Origin: Meconema thalassinum
Taxonomy: Eukaryota; Arthropoda; Insecta; Orthoptera; Tettigoniidae
Length of the DNA stretch: 64,000 nucleotides
Direction of reading: 5' to 3'
Assembly (NCBI GenBank): GCA_946902985.2
Contig: OX336399.1
Coordinates: forward strand, 161,178,411 to 161,242,410
The notes below the pieces were generated by a model, which saw only the letters and a list, made by a program, of their open reading frames with translations, did no database searches and was not told the origin of the DNA. Positions 33,864 through 46,200 of this stretch are shown here, one piece after another; position 1 is the first letter of the stretch, and every line of letters begins with the position of its first letter. The position numbers were made by a program, and so were the translations under genes.

Positions 33864-36594
33864 TTGAAACATCTTCCCTTCCATCCATCCTTCCTTTTAT
33901 CGTTCCTTCCTCTCTTCTATCCATCCTCCCTTCTACCCATCCTTCCTTCTATCCATCCTTCCTCTCTTCTATCCATCTTTCCTCTCTTCTATCCATCCTC
34001 CCTTCTACCCATCCTTCCTTCTATCCATCCTTCTTCCCTTCTATCCACCCTTCCTCTCTTCTATCCACCCTTCCTTCTACCCTTCTACCCATCCTTCTTC
34101 CCTTCTACCCATCCTTCTTCTCTTCTATCCATCCTTCCTTCTACCCATCCTTCCTCCCTTCTACCCATCCTTCCTTCTATCCATCCTTCCTCTCTTCTAC
34201 CCATCCTTCCTCTCTTCTATCCATCCTTCCTCTCTTCTATCCACCCTTCCTCTCTTCTATCCACCCTTCCTTCTACCCTTCTACCCATCCTTCTTCCCTT
34301 CTACCCATCCTTCTTCTCTTCTAACCATCCGTCCTCTCTTCTATCCACCCTTCCTCTCTTCTATCCATCCTTCCTTCTACCCTTCTACCCATCCGTCCTC
34401 TCTTCTATCCACCCTTCCTCCCTTCTATCCATTCTTCCTTCTACCCTTCTACCCATCCGTCCTCTCTTCTATCCATCCTTCCTCTCTTCTATCCATCCTT
34501 CCGCTCTTCTATCCATCCTTCCTCTCTTCTATCCATCCTCCCTTCTACCCATCCTTCCTTCTACCCATCCTTCTTCCCTTCTACCCATCCTTCTTCTCTT
34601 CTACCCATCCTTCCTTCTACCCATCCTTCTTCCCTTCTATCCATCCTTCCTTCTATCGCTCCTTCCTCCCTTCTATCCATCCTTCCTCTCTTCTATCCAT
34701 CCTTCCTCTCTTCTCTCCATCCATCCGCTCTTCTATCCATCCTTCCTTCTATCGCTCCTTCCTCCCTTCTACCCATCCTTCCTTCTATCGTTCCTTCCTC
34801 CCTTCTACCCATCCTTCCTTCTACCCATCATTCTTCTCTTCTATCCACCCTTCCTCTCTTCTATCCACCCTTCCTCTCTTCTATCCATCCTTCCTCTCTT
34901 CTCTCCATCCATCCGCTCTTCTATCCATCCTTCCTTCTATCGCTCCTTCCTCCCTTCTACCCATCCTTCCTTCTATCGTTCCTTCCTCCCTTCTACCCAT
35001 CCTTCCTTCTACCCATCATTCTTCTCTTCTATCCACCCTTCCTCTCTTCTATCCATCCTTCCTCTCTTCTATCCATCCTTCCTTCCATCGCTCCTTCCTC
35101 CCTTCTATCCATCCTTCCTTCTATCGCTCCTTCCTCCCTTCTACCCAACCTTACTTCCACCCATCCTTCCTTCTATCGTTCCTTCCTTCCTTCTACCCAT
35201 CATTCTTCTTTTCTATCCACCCTTCCTCTCTTCTATCCATCCTTCCTCTTTTCTATCCATCCTTCCTCTCTTCTATCCATCCTTCCTCTCTTCTATCCAT
35301 CCTTCCGCTCTTCTATCCATCCTTCCTTCTATCGTTCCTTCCTCTCTTCTATCCATCCTCCCTTCTACCCATCCTTCCTTCTACCCATCCTTCTTCCCTT
35401 CTACCCATCCTTCTTCTCTTCTACCCATCCTTCCTTCTACCCATCCTTCCTTCTACCCATCCTTCTTCCCTTCTATCCATCCTTCCTTCTATGGCTCCTT
35501 CCTCCCTTCTATCCATCCTTCCTCTCTTCTATCCATCCTTCCTCTCTTCTCTCCATCCATCCGCTCTTCTATCCATCCTTCCTTCTATCGCTCCTTCCTC
35601 CCTTCTACCCATCCTTCCTTCTATCGTTCCTTCCTCCCTTCTACCCATCCTTCCTTCTACCCATCATACTTCTCTTCTATCCACCCTTCCTCTCTTCTAT
35701 CCACCCTTCCTCTCTTCTATCCATCCTTCCTCTCTTCTCTCCATCCATCCGCTCTTCTATCCATCCTTCCTTCTATCGCTCCTTCCTCCCTTCTACCCAT
35801 CCTTCCTTCTATCGTTCCTTCCTCCCTTCTACCCATCCTTCCTTCTACCCATCATTCTTCTCTTCTATCCACCCTTCCTCTCTTCTATCCATCCTTCCTC
35901 TCTTCTATCCATCCTTCCTTCCATCGCTCCTTCCTCCCTTCTATCCATCCTTCCTTCTATCGCTCCTTCCTCCCTTCTACCCAACCTTACTTCCACCCAT
36001 CCTTCCGTCTATCGTTCCTTCCTTCCTTCTACCCATCATTCTTCTTTTCTATCCACCCTTCCTCTCTTCTATCCATCCTTCCTCTTTTCTATCCATCCTT
36101 CCTCTCTTCTACCCATACTTCCTCTCTTCTACCCATCCTTCCTTCTACCCATCATTCTTCTCTTCTATCCACCCTCTCTTCTATCCATCCTTCCTCTTTT
36201 CTATCCATCCTTCCTCTCTTCTATCCATCCTTCCTTCTACCCATCCTTCCTTCTATCCATCCTTCCTCTCATCTACCCATCCTTCCTCTCTTCTATCCAT
36301 CCTTCCTCTCTTCTATCCATCCTTCCTTCTACCCATCATTCTTCTCTTCTACCCATCCTTCCTCTCTTCTATCCATCGGCTGGCTGCGTGGCTCAGGGGT
36401 AACGTTCTCGCTTGCTGGGCCCGAGGTTGCAGGTTCGTATCCTGGCGCAGTCAGCTGGCATTTGAGGGTGCGCAAATGCGAGGGAGCCGTGTCCGTAGAT
36501 TTACTGGCACGTTAAAGATCCCCTTCGGGGCAAAATTCCGGCACCCCGGCGTCTCTAAAAGCCGCAGTTGTTAAAAGGGACGTAAGACCAATAA

Positions 36595-36633
<39 letters not shown>

Positions 36634-36720
36634 CTTCTATCCATCCTTCCTTCTACCAATCCTTCTTCTCTTCTATCCATCCTTCTTCCCTTCAATCTTT
36701 CCTTCCTCTCTTCCATCCTT
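33864..36720. repeat. Pyrimidine minisatellite (TTCTATCCATCCTTCC-type)
   Basis: About 2.6 kb built from blocks of CTTCTATCCATCC, TTCCTCTC, TTCTACCCATCC and TTCTATCGTTCC. Larger segments are duplicated: CTCTCCATCCATCCGCTC recurs near 34715, 34900, 35550 and 35740 in similar contexts, a higher-order structure. It is split by a SINE at 36378-36632 and resumes to about 36720. The 883-residue plus-strand frame is a repeat artefact. Confidence 0.95.
36378..36632 (+). mobile_element. tRNA-derived SINE, family A, copy 2
   Basis: A box TGGCTCAGGGG and B box GGTTCGTATCC, body about 90% like the copy at 12593, tail (ATT)n. The flanking 13 bases TCTTCTATCCATC (36365-36377 and 36633-36645) act as its target duplication, although the surrounding array makes chance matches likely. 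Confidence 0.85.
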
Positions 36721-36723
36721 TCT

Positions 36724-37114
36724 TCTTGTTGATTCATTTAGGGGCCTTTGCCACATCGAGGTCATGTAGCCCCGTGTGCTTGGGTATATGTGGAATCTGT
36801 CTGATAACTTGTGTTATTGTGATGGCTTGGGTTAGTATGTGTATTTGAAGGCAGGTTTAGGAAGAAGGCAGGCATTGCCTTACGTTAGGTATCATCCCGG
36901 CATTTGCCTTGAGTAGATGTGGGAAATTACGGAAAACTACTTCCAGAATGTCTGAGATACGAATTTAACCCGTCTCTTCTCAGCTTTGCCTCACGAGGCT
37001 GAGTGTACCCCGTTCCAGATCTCAGACCAGAATTATATTTCTTGGCAGAGCCGGGAATCGAACCGGGCCTCCGGAGAGACAGCCAAGAATGCTAGCCGCT
37101 TCACCAGGAGGTGA
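36724..37114 (-). mobile_element. tRNA-derived SINE, family B, copy 2
   Basis: Minus strand. The head reads, reverse complemented, CCTCCTGGTGAAGCGG then the B box GGTTCGATTCC followed by CCGGCTCTGCCA. It shares its body with 25505-25907. Its head abuts the end of the LINE relic to the right. Confidence 0.75.
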
Positions 37115-39360
37115 TCAAGCAGCTCTGCCTTCTGTATTCTGGCAATCAGCTGTTTCATTTGTAGTTCCTTCCAAGCCATTACCAACGCTTTTGGAACAAC
37201 TCCCGTAGAAGAGATCACCACTGGAATAGCCTAATTAATTCTCACGCATTTTAGTCTCCACAGTTTTTCTTATTTCCTCAGCCAACGGTGTCTACTTGTT
37301 TGCTCTTTTATAAGAATTTATTGCAGCCATACGGCCATAAAGGTACAGTATAAGGATATGTTCCAACCAAGCCAATGTTGTGGATCTTATGCACAAAAGT
37401 CTACCAGGGATTTCACTCGCTTTTTACAGCTGGTCACCTGGTAACGGTCACAGGGCTGATCGCACAATTCACTAACACAGTTATTCCCGGGATCGTGAAA
37501 ACACTTCGTCTTGCATACCTTGTGGTGGTACCCATGCACAGCCATTGAGGTCACCAGGTGTCGGAGCTCCTGATTCGTGTCGGCCCAGGATCTATTTATC
37601 ATGGCTTCTGTTGTATAAAATTCCAGCCAAATCTCCCTTCTTTTCTTTTCTCTTTCAAGGAGCAGTTTATTCGAGCTGACAGTAAATGGGAGCCTCGTTG
37701 GTCCTCTATAAAGAAGGGTTCTTTGGAGAGCTCGTATACTAGCCTCGACTTTGTGTATTTCGAGACACCTAGGGCGGCTATCAAGAATCTTGATTTGACT
37801 GCTTCCAAAGTCATTAGATCTTTTAGACTGATCTTTTCCCATAAGATATCTATTCCGTAGATTGCGATTGGAACTATTTTTGCGTTGAACAAGGCCATAG
37901 CAGTTTGCAATGATTATATTTCTTTGATGTCGAAAATTGCTTTTGTGGCAGATGCTGCTTGGGATTTCACGTGTATTCTGAATGATCTGGCAGTGGTTTG
38001 CAGAGCCACTCCCAGGTATTTGAAGCTGTTGACTCTCAGTAGAGGTTTTAATCCTAGATATATGCTTTCCTCCACAGCTTCTCGACCTCCGTTGCGGAAT
38101 GTCATCTGTACGGTTTTATCGGTGTTAATTTTCATTTTGTTTCCTGCGCCCACTTCTCAAGTTGGTTTGTGGCTCTTTGTAGGTTATCGGTGGAGTTCGA
38201 TCCAATGACCATGTCGTCCGCATATATGTAGATTTTGACATCTTCCGTCTCTTGTCTAATCATCTGCACAACATCGTATGTGGCGACATTGAAGAGCAGG
38301 GGGCTTAATGGGTCCCCCTGTAGTACGCCGTTTGTTTGAGTTATTATTTTCGATGTGGTTACGCCATCTGTGATCTGAATGAAATTGGCTGTCAACATGT
38401 TATGGATCAGCCCTGTGAGTTTATCTTTTTCTGTTATTGATTCCAGCTTTGAGATTAGTATACGTCTATTTAGTGTATCGAAAGCCTTGGTATAATCTAC
38501 GAATATGACATGGAATTTCCCTTGGGAATGTCGTAATGCGTCCTCTATATCATCAATTAAATTGTTAATTGCATGCAGAGTGCTCCTGCCTTTACGGAAA
38601 CCGAATTGTTCTTCCGGGATCATGTGTTCTACTTCTTTAGAGATTCGCTTTGTGATAATGCTTGTGAGTATCTTCAATATGCACTTTTCCAGGGCAATTC
38701 CCCTGCATGAGAGGTCGGATCCAATTGATTGCCTTTCCCCTTAAATAGCATCTTAATGGTCGAAATCCTCCATATTTCTGGTATGTTGCCCTCTTGTAAG
38801 CACAGGTTTATCATATCTGTGATTCCTTGAAGTAACAAGCTAGCTGAACCTTTGATATGTTCATTACATATACCGTCGGGGCCTGGTGCCTTCTTGTTTT
38901 TTAAAGATGTTATTGTCTCGTGTACCTCTTCCGTCGTGAAGGGGTTAGTTTCCGCTAAGCATGTCTTCACATTGATCGGATCAAATGCGGTGTTGGTTTT
39001 TTCAATGTTGAGAAAGTTTATGAAATGTTCTTTTCAAACGGTTATGTCTATTTTGCTACTGCTTTGAGATTTCCGTGGCCGCAATGCTACGTATGGGTAC
39101 TTTCTGGCTTCTTCCACCATATTAATTGCTTCCTGTACCATGTACACCTTCTTTTTAATCTTAAGTAGATTTTTATATTCTTTTCTGATTTGACTGTGTG
39201 ATTTCATATCTTCTGAATTATGGCTGGATTTGACTGTATGTAGTGCAAGAAGGGTAATCTGTCTCTTTTTATAACATTCTGTGTCAAACCATTTGCGCGC
39301 TCTTCTTTTTTCATTGTATACCATAGCAGACTGAATTGTTTGCTTTTTTTTCGAGCCTGG
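37115..39360 (-). pseudogene. Decayed non-LTR retrotransposon, RT and C-terminal domain
   Basis: Minus strand, in at least six overlapping frame pieces. From upstream: KWFDTECYKK (39300), KNKKAPGPDGICNEHIK (38890), FGFRKGRSTLHAINNL and FVDYTKAFDTLNRR, GVLQGDPLSPLLFN, the catalytic YADD near 38210-38220, then FKYLGVALQTT and a Cys/His-rich region (HHKVCKTKC to SELCDQPCDRY, about 37440-37530) and the conserved IPVVISSTGVVPKAL-type end near 37190-37220. The endonuclease domain is missing, so the copy is 5'-truncated as well as frameshifted. The clade is not certain. Confidence 0.75.
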
Positions 39361-39721
39361 TTAGTTTTCAGATTTTGGCTAAGATAATCTGCGCACGGAT
39401 ACTCAGAGTGTACTGTATTATTATTATCAAGTTGGTATCACCGGTTCAGGAGATACGTGACTCTGTTTTCCCCTCGGCGAAGGACAGGGCACATTATAAA
39501 GACGAGCGGGCACATTAAGCGGCCCCTAATGTGTTCCTAATTATTGTAGCCACTGTTAGAGATGTCACCAGCCATGGCGGGAAGAAAGCGTGTGGTGAAA
39601 CATTCTTAACAAGATATTATTATAGCGTTAAAAAGTTTAAAAGTTTTTCACCTTGTTTGGTCACGAGCTCATTATCGCCTGAAATGCCATGACGATAGAA
39701 ATGTCGTCAACTGTGCGTATA
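39361..39721. other. Intergenic, nothing recognised
   Basis: No recognisable gene. Short of repeats except A/T runs. Confidence 0.4.
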
Positions 39722-39838
39722 AACACCTCGTGGTGTAGGCTCTCACTCCTGAGGTCCGACTTCGTTTCCCGACTCTTCTGAGAAATTTTATTCTGGTCTG
39801 AGTGCTGGAGCAGGGTTCACTCAACTTCGCGAGGCAAA
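39722..39838 (+). mobile_element. SINE family B head fragment
   Basis: Plus-strand, degenerate match to the head of family B: CCTCGTGGTGTAGGC, GAGGTCCGACTTCG-TTTCCCG, AAATT-TATTCTGGTCTGAG and TTCGCGAGGCAAA. Truncated after about 115 bp at an A-rich run. Confidence 0.5.
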
Positions 39839-39861
39839 AAAATAAAAAATAAAAAAAATAA

Positions 39862-40500
39862 AAATAGATGGAATCTCAGAAACCATGAAGAAGAGGAGGT
39901 TATCGTTTCTCGGACACTTGTACAGAATGGACAAAACTGGACTAACCAAACAGTTATTCGACTACCTGTGGAACAAGAAGACAACAACGACATGGATTAA
40001 GGAAGTTCGAAAAGATCTCGAAAATTCCAACATCCAGGAAGTTCAGATGTCAAACAGGGAAACATTTCGGTACATAATTCAAAATTTGGAAGGGTTTCAC
40101 GTCACAAGAACCACAAAGAAGGGAAGCGCCTGGACGGATGAGCAGAAGAAACAGCATAGCGCCCATATGAAGGAGTACTGGAGGAAGAGGAAACTTCAGG
40201 CAAAGAAAAAAATGAAATTGTATCGTGATCCGAAGTGGTCAATTCGCAAATATAAAAAAAATAGATGGAACTCCAAATTACAGACTCCATGCTCATGGAC
40301 AAAACAGCCAAAACCATCACCAAGGATAAGAAACAACGGTTCCAAGTGAAACTCACGATCCACATCTCTGCCGAAGAAAGGGAAGCAAGATCTCAAAGGA
40401 TGAGGCAACACTGGGCCAAAAGGAAAGCACAAAACAATAAAACGTGATTGATTTCATGTACCCCAAAGTTGGGTGAAACAAATAAAGAAGAAGAAGAAGA
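39862..40500 (+). pseudogene. LINE C-terminal relic with AAG tail
   Basis: An open stretch from 39885 carries LSFLGHLYRMDKTGLTKQ, WIKEVRKDLENSNIQ and WTDEQKKQHSAHMKEYW. A second, frameshifted stretch (40265-40447) ends EEREARSQRMRQHWAKRK, so the C-terminal motif occurs twice in a row. A short untranslated part with AATAAA and an (AAG)n tail follows at 40483-40500. This is a 5'-truncated copy of an RTE-like LINE. Confidence 0.6.
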
Positions 40501-40768
40501 ATAGAAAGGAAAATTCTGAGAAATATTTAGGCGCTGTTTTCAGAGATAATTTCTGTCAAGAAAGACCCACAGAAGAATTATACAGAAATACTGAATCTAT
40601 CACGACACTCATCAGAATACGCAGAGTGAAGTTCTTTACACATATCGGCAGAATGAACGTCACCAGACTGTCTAAAAGAATATTCAACATCATTTCTACG
40701 TCGAAATTGGATACTTCTTGGTACAAAGAATCTATGGAAGATTTACTACAATTACATATCACCATAGA

Positions 40769-41124
40769 ACCGGGTGAGTTAGCCATGGTCGTTACGGCAT
40801 GACTGTTGGCAGTCGCTCACATCCGGGAGGCGAGGTGGTTCGAATCCCCCCGCCGGCAACCTTGAAGATGGTCTTCTCTGGTTTTCCATCTTCCTTCCAG
40901 GCAAATGCCGGGGTTGGTCCCTAACTATAGGCCACAGCCGCTACCTTCCAACTCCTCGTCCTTACATTCAAATTTTCCTCCCCAGACAACACTCCACACG
41001 CGACGGTACGTGTAGCTCACCCATTGGGTGTCCGCCTCGAAGCAGCTATAAAAACTGGCGAGCCAAACATGTCCTCGGACACTCCCGGCACTAAAAAAAG
41101 CCATACGCTAAAAAATTAAAAAAA
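40769..41124 (+). mobile_element. tRNA-derived SINE, family D
   Basis: 356 bp with B box GGTTCGAATCC near 40830, ending in AAAAAATTAAAAAAA. A perfect 11-bp target duplication ATCACCATAGA flanks it (40758-40768 and 41125-41135). It sits in a LINE relic just left of the Polinton. Confidence 0.8.
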
Positions 41125-41134
41125 ATCACCATAG

Positions 41135-41140
41135 AGGACA
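41135..41140. repeat. Polinton target site duplication, left
   Basis: AGGACA, identical to 58158-58163. Six bases is the typical duplication size produced by Polinton integrase. Confidence 0.95.
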
Positions 41141-42611
41141 AGTAGGGGGTAATGCCGATTCTGCCCCCCCCCCCCACTACTCCCAATGCGAGTCGATAAT
41201 TCCCGAACCCGTTGTCGGAGATTCACGAATGAAGTGTCGTTGGACTCGGGATGACGGGGGCTTTGCTATGGACCACTCGTTATATTTTTGATTTTTTTTG
41301 TTTTTTTTTGTTTTCGAAAATAGGCGATAGTTTGAAAACCAAACAGGATAGAACGTTGTGCCATGGCTCAAACGAATGGTCTTTATGACCTTTATTTTCT
41401 ATAATAAAACTTTTTTACTTTATATGTTTTTTTGAAAACACTCGAATTTTGAAAATCCTATATTTTGGAAACTCGGAACTCTACAAAAAAAAATTGTTTG
41501 ACGTAAATCAATGGTCCCTACCCCCTCTACCCCCAAAATAAATTTCAAGTCTCTAGAATGAAAACCTGTAGTAGTGGGATGAGGGGAAAGCTGCTCCACT
41601 TAGGAAGTTGTGAGACCCTGCGACCTTGGAATGGAAGGAGTGATGCTAGGAGGGCGTGCTTGGATTCGTTTTTTTCGTCTCGTCGTGCTCTTTACGGGAA
41701 TGTAGGTGTCGAAAAGATGAAAATTTGGAAACAAGTTTTTTTTGGGGTAAAACCGTGATTTTGAACTTTTTGCTATATCTCGCGAACCAATCATGCTAGA
41801 GACATGAACGAGGGGTCCAAGGACTCGGGGTGACGTCCTCTTTGCTATTGACGACTCGTTGTAATTTTAAAAAATTTGGGAAACTCGATTTTGGGATAAA
41901 CACGTGTTTTTTGTGATTTTTGCCGATATCTCACGAACCAATAACGCTAGAGACGTGTACGAGGTGTCCTAGCACTCGGGCTAACGCTCCCTTTCAAATG
42001 TGGTAGATTTTTTTTCCAAAAAAAAAATTCACAAAGGGCCTAACGCCATACATGTTGAAAAAACGTTTTCTTTTTCTTTACCTGTTTATAATGTTCATGA
42101 AGCGTGGTGGTTGAGAGAGACGATATGGCTGGGTGTGTGTGTTTCAACGAACCTGTCGCTAACCACAAGGACCATGCTTAATAGAACAATCGCTATTTCG
42201 GCGGGTCGGTGTATGACAGAGCGAGCGTGCGTTTTCCTGATATTTTACCTTTAACGTGTAAACGGTGATGAGAACTTGGTTCTATGTTGATCGAAGCGAG
42301 TATAGAAAACAAACGAGCAGGAGGTGAAGGTCATTTGAGCTTATTGGAAGGCTCCGATCTGACTTGACAACAGGTGCAATGGAAAAAATGACCAAGACGC
42401 TTGAAGGTGAAATAATCTGACCATCGTGGTGGCAGGGGAGTGTGAAAGGCATGCACACACGTGTGAGATGGCATGTACGCTAAACCAGTGACATACTGTC
42501 TTGCTTCGTACGTGACAAAATGCAAGTTCAGGTGAAATTTGATCTACCGCAGGTGTTCATCTTAGACGTCATCTGTCCACGTGCCTGATAACAGAATGTT
42601 CAAAGCGTGGG
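41141..42611. repeat. Polinton left terminal inverted repeat
   Basis: Matches the reverse complement of 56568-58157 with few substitutions, except for one extra 113-bp unit in the right copy. A run of 12 C lies at 41164-41175, close to the terminus. Small open frames in the repeat (41558-41758 and its mirror 57534-57734) occur in both copies because of the repeat and have no known match. Confidence 0.95.
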
Positions 42612-43245
42612 AAAAAAAAGATTATACATGCAACGTAGCATATATAAAGACATGTCGTTATCATTTCCAAGCTTACTTAGGTGACTACCTTTGAACACAC
42701 TGCATTGCATGAAACCCCTGGTCTTGTTTATCAGTTTTGGTGTTGGTGGAAAATACTTAACCTTGTTGTGGGGTAGGTATATACTTATTCATTTATATAT
42801 TTATTGATTTTTATATATAATTACATTCAATTATTTATTGATTAGGTAATTAACGATTTTATTTATTTGTTTGCAGATAACGTGTATAGCCTACCTGTCG
42901 TGTGTCTGTGGGAAAGAGATTGGAAAAGAGAGAAAAACGGACAACTAGAAAAGGAAACCATTTCCACACTAGCCCACGAGACGGGAATATAGCAAAGCAT
43001 TACACGTCAAGGTGAGATTTGTTTTATTAATATATAACCTGTTTGATTTTGTTTTGTTTATGAAAGGCATAAACTATATGGAATGGATATACTTATGGTG
43101 GTTTATTTTATTTCTTTTTAGATATTTGAAAAAAAAAGGGTTCACTGCTACAGCAAATACAGTTGAAAACCAAGTGGCTTTAGAGTGGAACCATTGTCAA
43201 GCAGTCTACAGTTGAAAACTCAGGTGAGAGTGTTCTTTCAAAATA
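42612..43245 (+). promoter_or_regulatory. Leader of the Polinton polB gene, with two possible introns
   Basis: Between the TIR and the polB start. Donor-like GTAGGTAT (42773) with acceptor TTTGTTTGCAG (ending 42876), and donor CAAG/GTGAGA (43013) with acceptor TTTCTTTTTAG (ending 43121), suggest two short T-rich introns in the 5' untranslated region. This is from splice-site consensus alone. Confidence 0.4.
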
Positions 43246-46200
43246 ATGTCTTTTACTGCTGCGGATACGTTAACTTGGGTGCCCCTTGAGTCTTGTTTCA
43301 AATCACGTGTGTGCTCTGGCCGCGTGGTTAATGTTAGCAAAAGTTTGATTCCCAAAGAATTTTTAGAATCTTGTTTTGAAATTTTTAAAATTGAAATTTG
43401 TACAGCGCAAAGGTTGCATACGGCTTTAAAGGTGAATACAGAACTGGTGTGCGATTTCATATATAAAAAGAAGGACGTAGAGCATAAAGAGACATTTTAT
43501 ATTTGCAGTAAAATGCAAGAGCTATTCATAGCCCATAATTTGGAACAGTGGTATGAAACCCACGTGGTGAATGCCTTGCTATCAAAATTTGATAAACTGC
43601 AACAAGGACCGAGTGGTCTAGCCTTAGACAAAATTCACCATCTACAAATCAACATTTGTCATTTCAACCCGTTAAATGCTGGGTCTAGCTATATTAAAAC
43701 ACCGCCAGCAATAGCTTCGAAAAAGGCTGTGGTGAATATTGAAAATTTTGATGATGAATGTTTTCTGTGGGCTGTGGCTGCGTATTTGCAGCCAGCTCAA
43801 GATCGCCATGTTAACAGACCAGCAAAGTACAAGGCCAAGTTTGATGAATTGAAACAAACTTTAAATTTAACTCGAGTGTCGTTCCCTATGGACTTAACCG
43901 AGATCCATAGGTTTGAACAAGATAACCAGGACTTTTCGTTCATGGTGTATGGCCTTGATGGTGATGAGATTGTGGGTCCTCTTTATGCCACAAAAGAATC
44001 GAAACGACACCACATTCATCTTTTATATCTGTCTTATGGAGAAGTGAATCACTATTGCCTCATTAAAAGCCTGAGTAGATTGCTAAGCAGTCAAACGTCT
44101 AAGCATGGACATAAAACACATATTTGTGATCGTTGCTTGCAATATTTTACAACCCCCATGCTCTTAGAACGTCATAGGGTAGATTGTGTTTCTCAGGAAG
44201 CGGTGAGATTGATATTGCCACAAGGGGACAAGGCTGTGTTAAAGTTTAAGGACATTCACAAGCGTGACACTGTCCCCTATGTGGTATATGCAGATTTCGA
44301 AGTTCTCACTACACTCATGGCGGGATGTGAACCAGATCCCACCATAAGCTCAACCACACCCATTCAAAAACATGAACCTTTTGCCATAGGATTTAATGTG
44401 GTGTGTGCCTATGACCCCACGCAATCCGTTTACAAATACCGCGAGGGGCCAGATTGTGCCAAATGGTTCTTGGATGAACTTGTCAAGTTGGCCGACCATG
44501 TACAGGAATTACTGGACCACCCAGTACCCATGAGCCTATCTCCAGAACAGCAGCAGCAGTATGAGCATGCCATGACATGCCATATTTGCGAAAAGCCACT
44601 GATCAGTGCTGAAGACACCGTTCGTGATCACTCGCACTTTACGGGGGAGTTTCGTGGAGCTGCGCATAGTAAATGCAACTTGAACTTTCCAGTTCCTCGT
44701 TTCATCAGTGTCTTTTTCCATAATCTGGCAAATTATGACATTCAGTTTTTGATTCGTGAATTGGGCCATGTCAACAAGGGCTCGTTTACCATTATTCCCC
44801 AAAACCACGAGCGTTTTACAGCCCTGACATGGAGGTTGAGCAACTTTAGCATTCGATTTTTGGATTCCTTTAAGTTTATGGCATCCTCGCTAGACAGCCT
44901 TGTGAATGGCTTGAATGAGGAGGAATTAAAAAATACTAGAATGCATTTTAATGATCCTGAGCAATTTCAATTGTGCATTCGGAAAGGTATATTCCCGTAT
45001 GATTTCTGCAACAGCTGGGACGTGTTAAAGCAAAGAAAACTCCCACCACAATATAAATTTTACTCGAAACTAACACGCAGTACCGTTTCCGATGAAGACT
45101 ATGCACATGCATGTCAAGTTTGGCGAGTGTTTGGCATGAAGACGCTAAGTGAATATGCTTTGCATTACCTAAAACTGGATGTATTGCTGCTCACTGATGT
45201 GTTTGAAAAATTCCGTGAGTTGTGTCAACACATTTACGGTCTTGACCCGGCTCACTATTATACGAGTCCTGGACTCTCGTTTGATGCCGCTTTGAAATAC
45301 ACTCAAGTGGAATTGGATTTACTCACTGACGTAGACATGGTTCTATTTTTTGAAAAGGGCATTCGTGGCGGCTTTGTGTCGCTTAACCAACGCCATGCCG
45401 AAGCGAACAATGTCTACATGCCTGATTATTCACTAGACAAACCAGAATCGTACTTAATGTACTATGACATGAATAATTTGTACGGTTACGCCATGAGTCA
45501 GCCTTTGCCCTATGGGAAGTTTGCTTGGCTGACAGACAAACAAGTGTCAGAATTTGATGTGAACATGGCTAGCCAAGAAACAGGCCGTGGATATGTGCTA
45601 GAAGTGGATATTGCATATCCCTCATCCTTGTATGATGAACATGCCGATTTCCCATTCTGCCTTGAGCAAATGGTTCCCCCTGACAGTAAAGTGAAAATTG
45701 AAAAACTCATGGGCACACTTTACAACAAAAATCGGTACGTGCTACATATCCAAATGTTGGTGCAATGCCTCGCCCAAGGCTTGGTGTTAAAGAAAATCCA
45801 CAGGGGTATTTCTTTTGCTCAAAGAGCATGGCTTGAGCCATACATGCGACTCAACACAGAGCACCGACAAATGGCAACACAGCAGTTTGAAATTATTTTT
45901 TTTAAATTAATGAACAACTGCATCTATGGCAAGTCTATGGAAAATTTCCGCAAATACCGTGACATTAAATTGGTGAATGTCTGGGAGGGGCGGTGGGGTG
46001 CCCGGCGGTACATTGCCAAGCCAAATTTCAAATCGATCAAAATTATCGATGAGGATTTGGCTACTATTGAAATGAGTAAGACCAGCGTGACCATGGATAA
46101 GCCCATTTACTTGGGTCAAGTCATTTTAGACTTTTCTAAATCGATCATGTATCGATTCCACTATGAGTTTGCCAAACGCCATTTTGAGGACGTCTCTCTT

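Noticed and set aside
33864..36515. 883-codon frame rich in P, S, L and F
   Set aside because: Produced by the pyrimidine minisatellite. It ends in a SINE inserted into the array.
41558..41758. 66-codon frame in the Polinton TIR, with a copy at 57534-57734
   Set aside because: Present twice only because the TIRs are inverted copies. No known match, and the opposite strand is open too.
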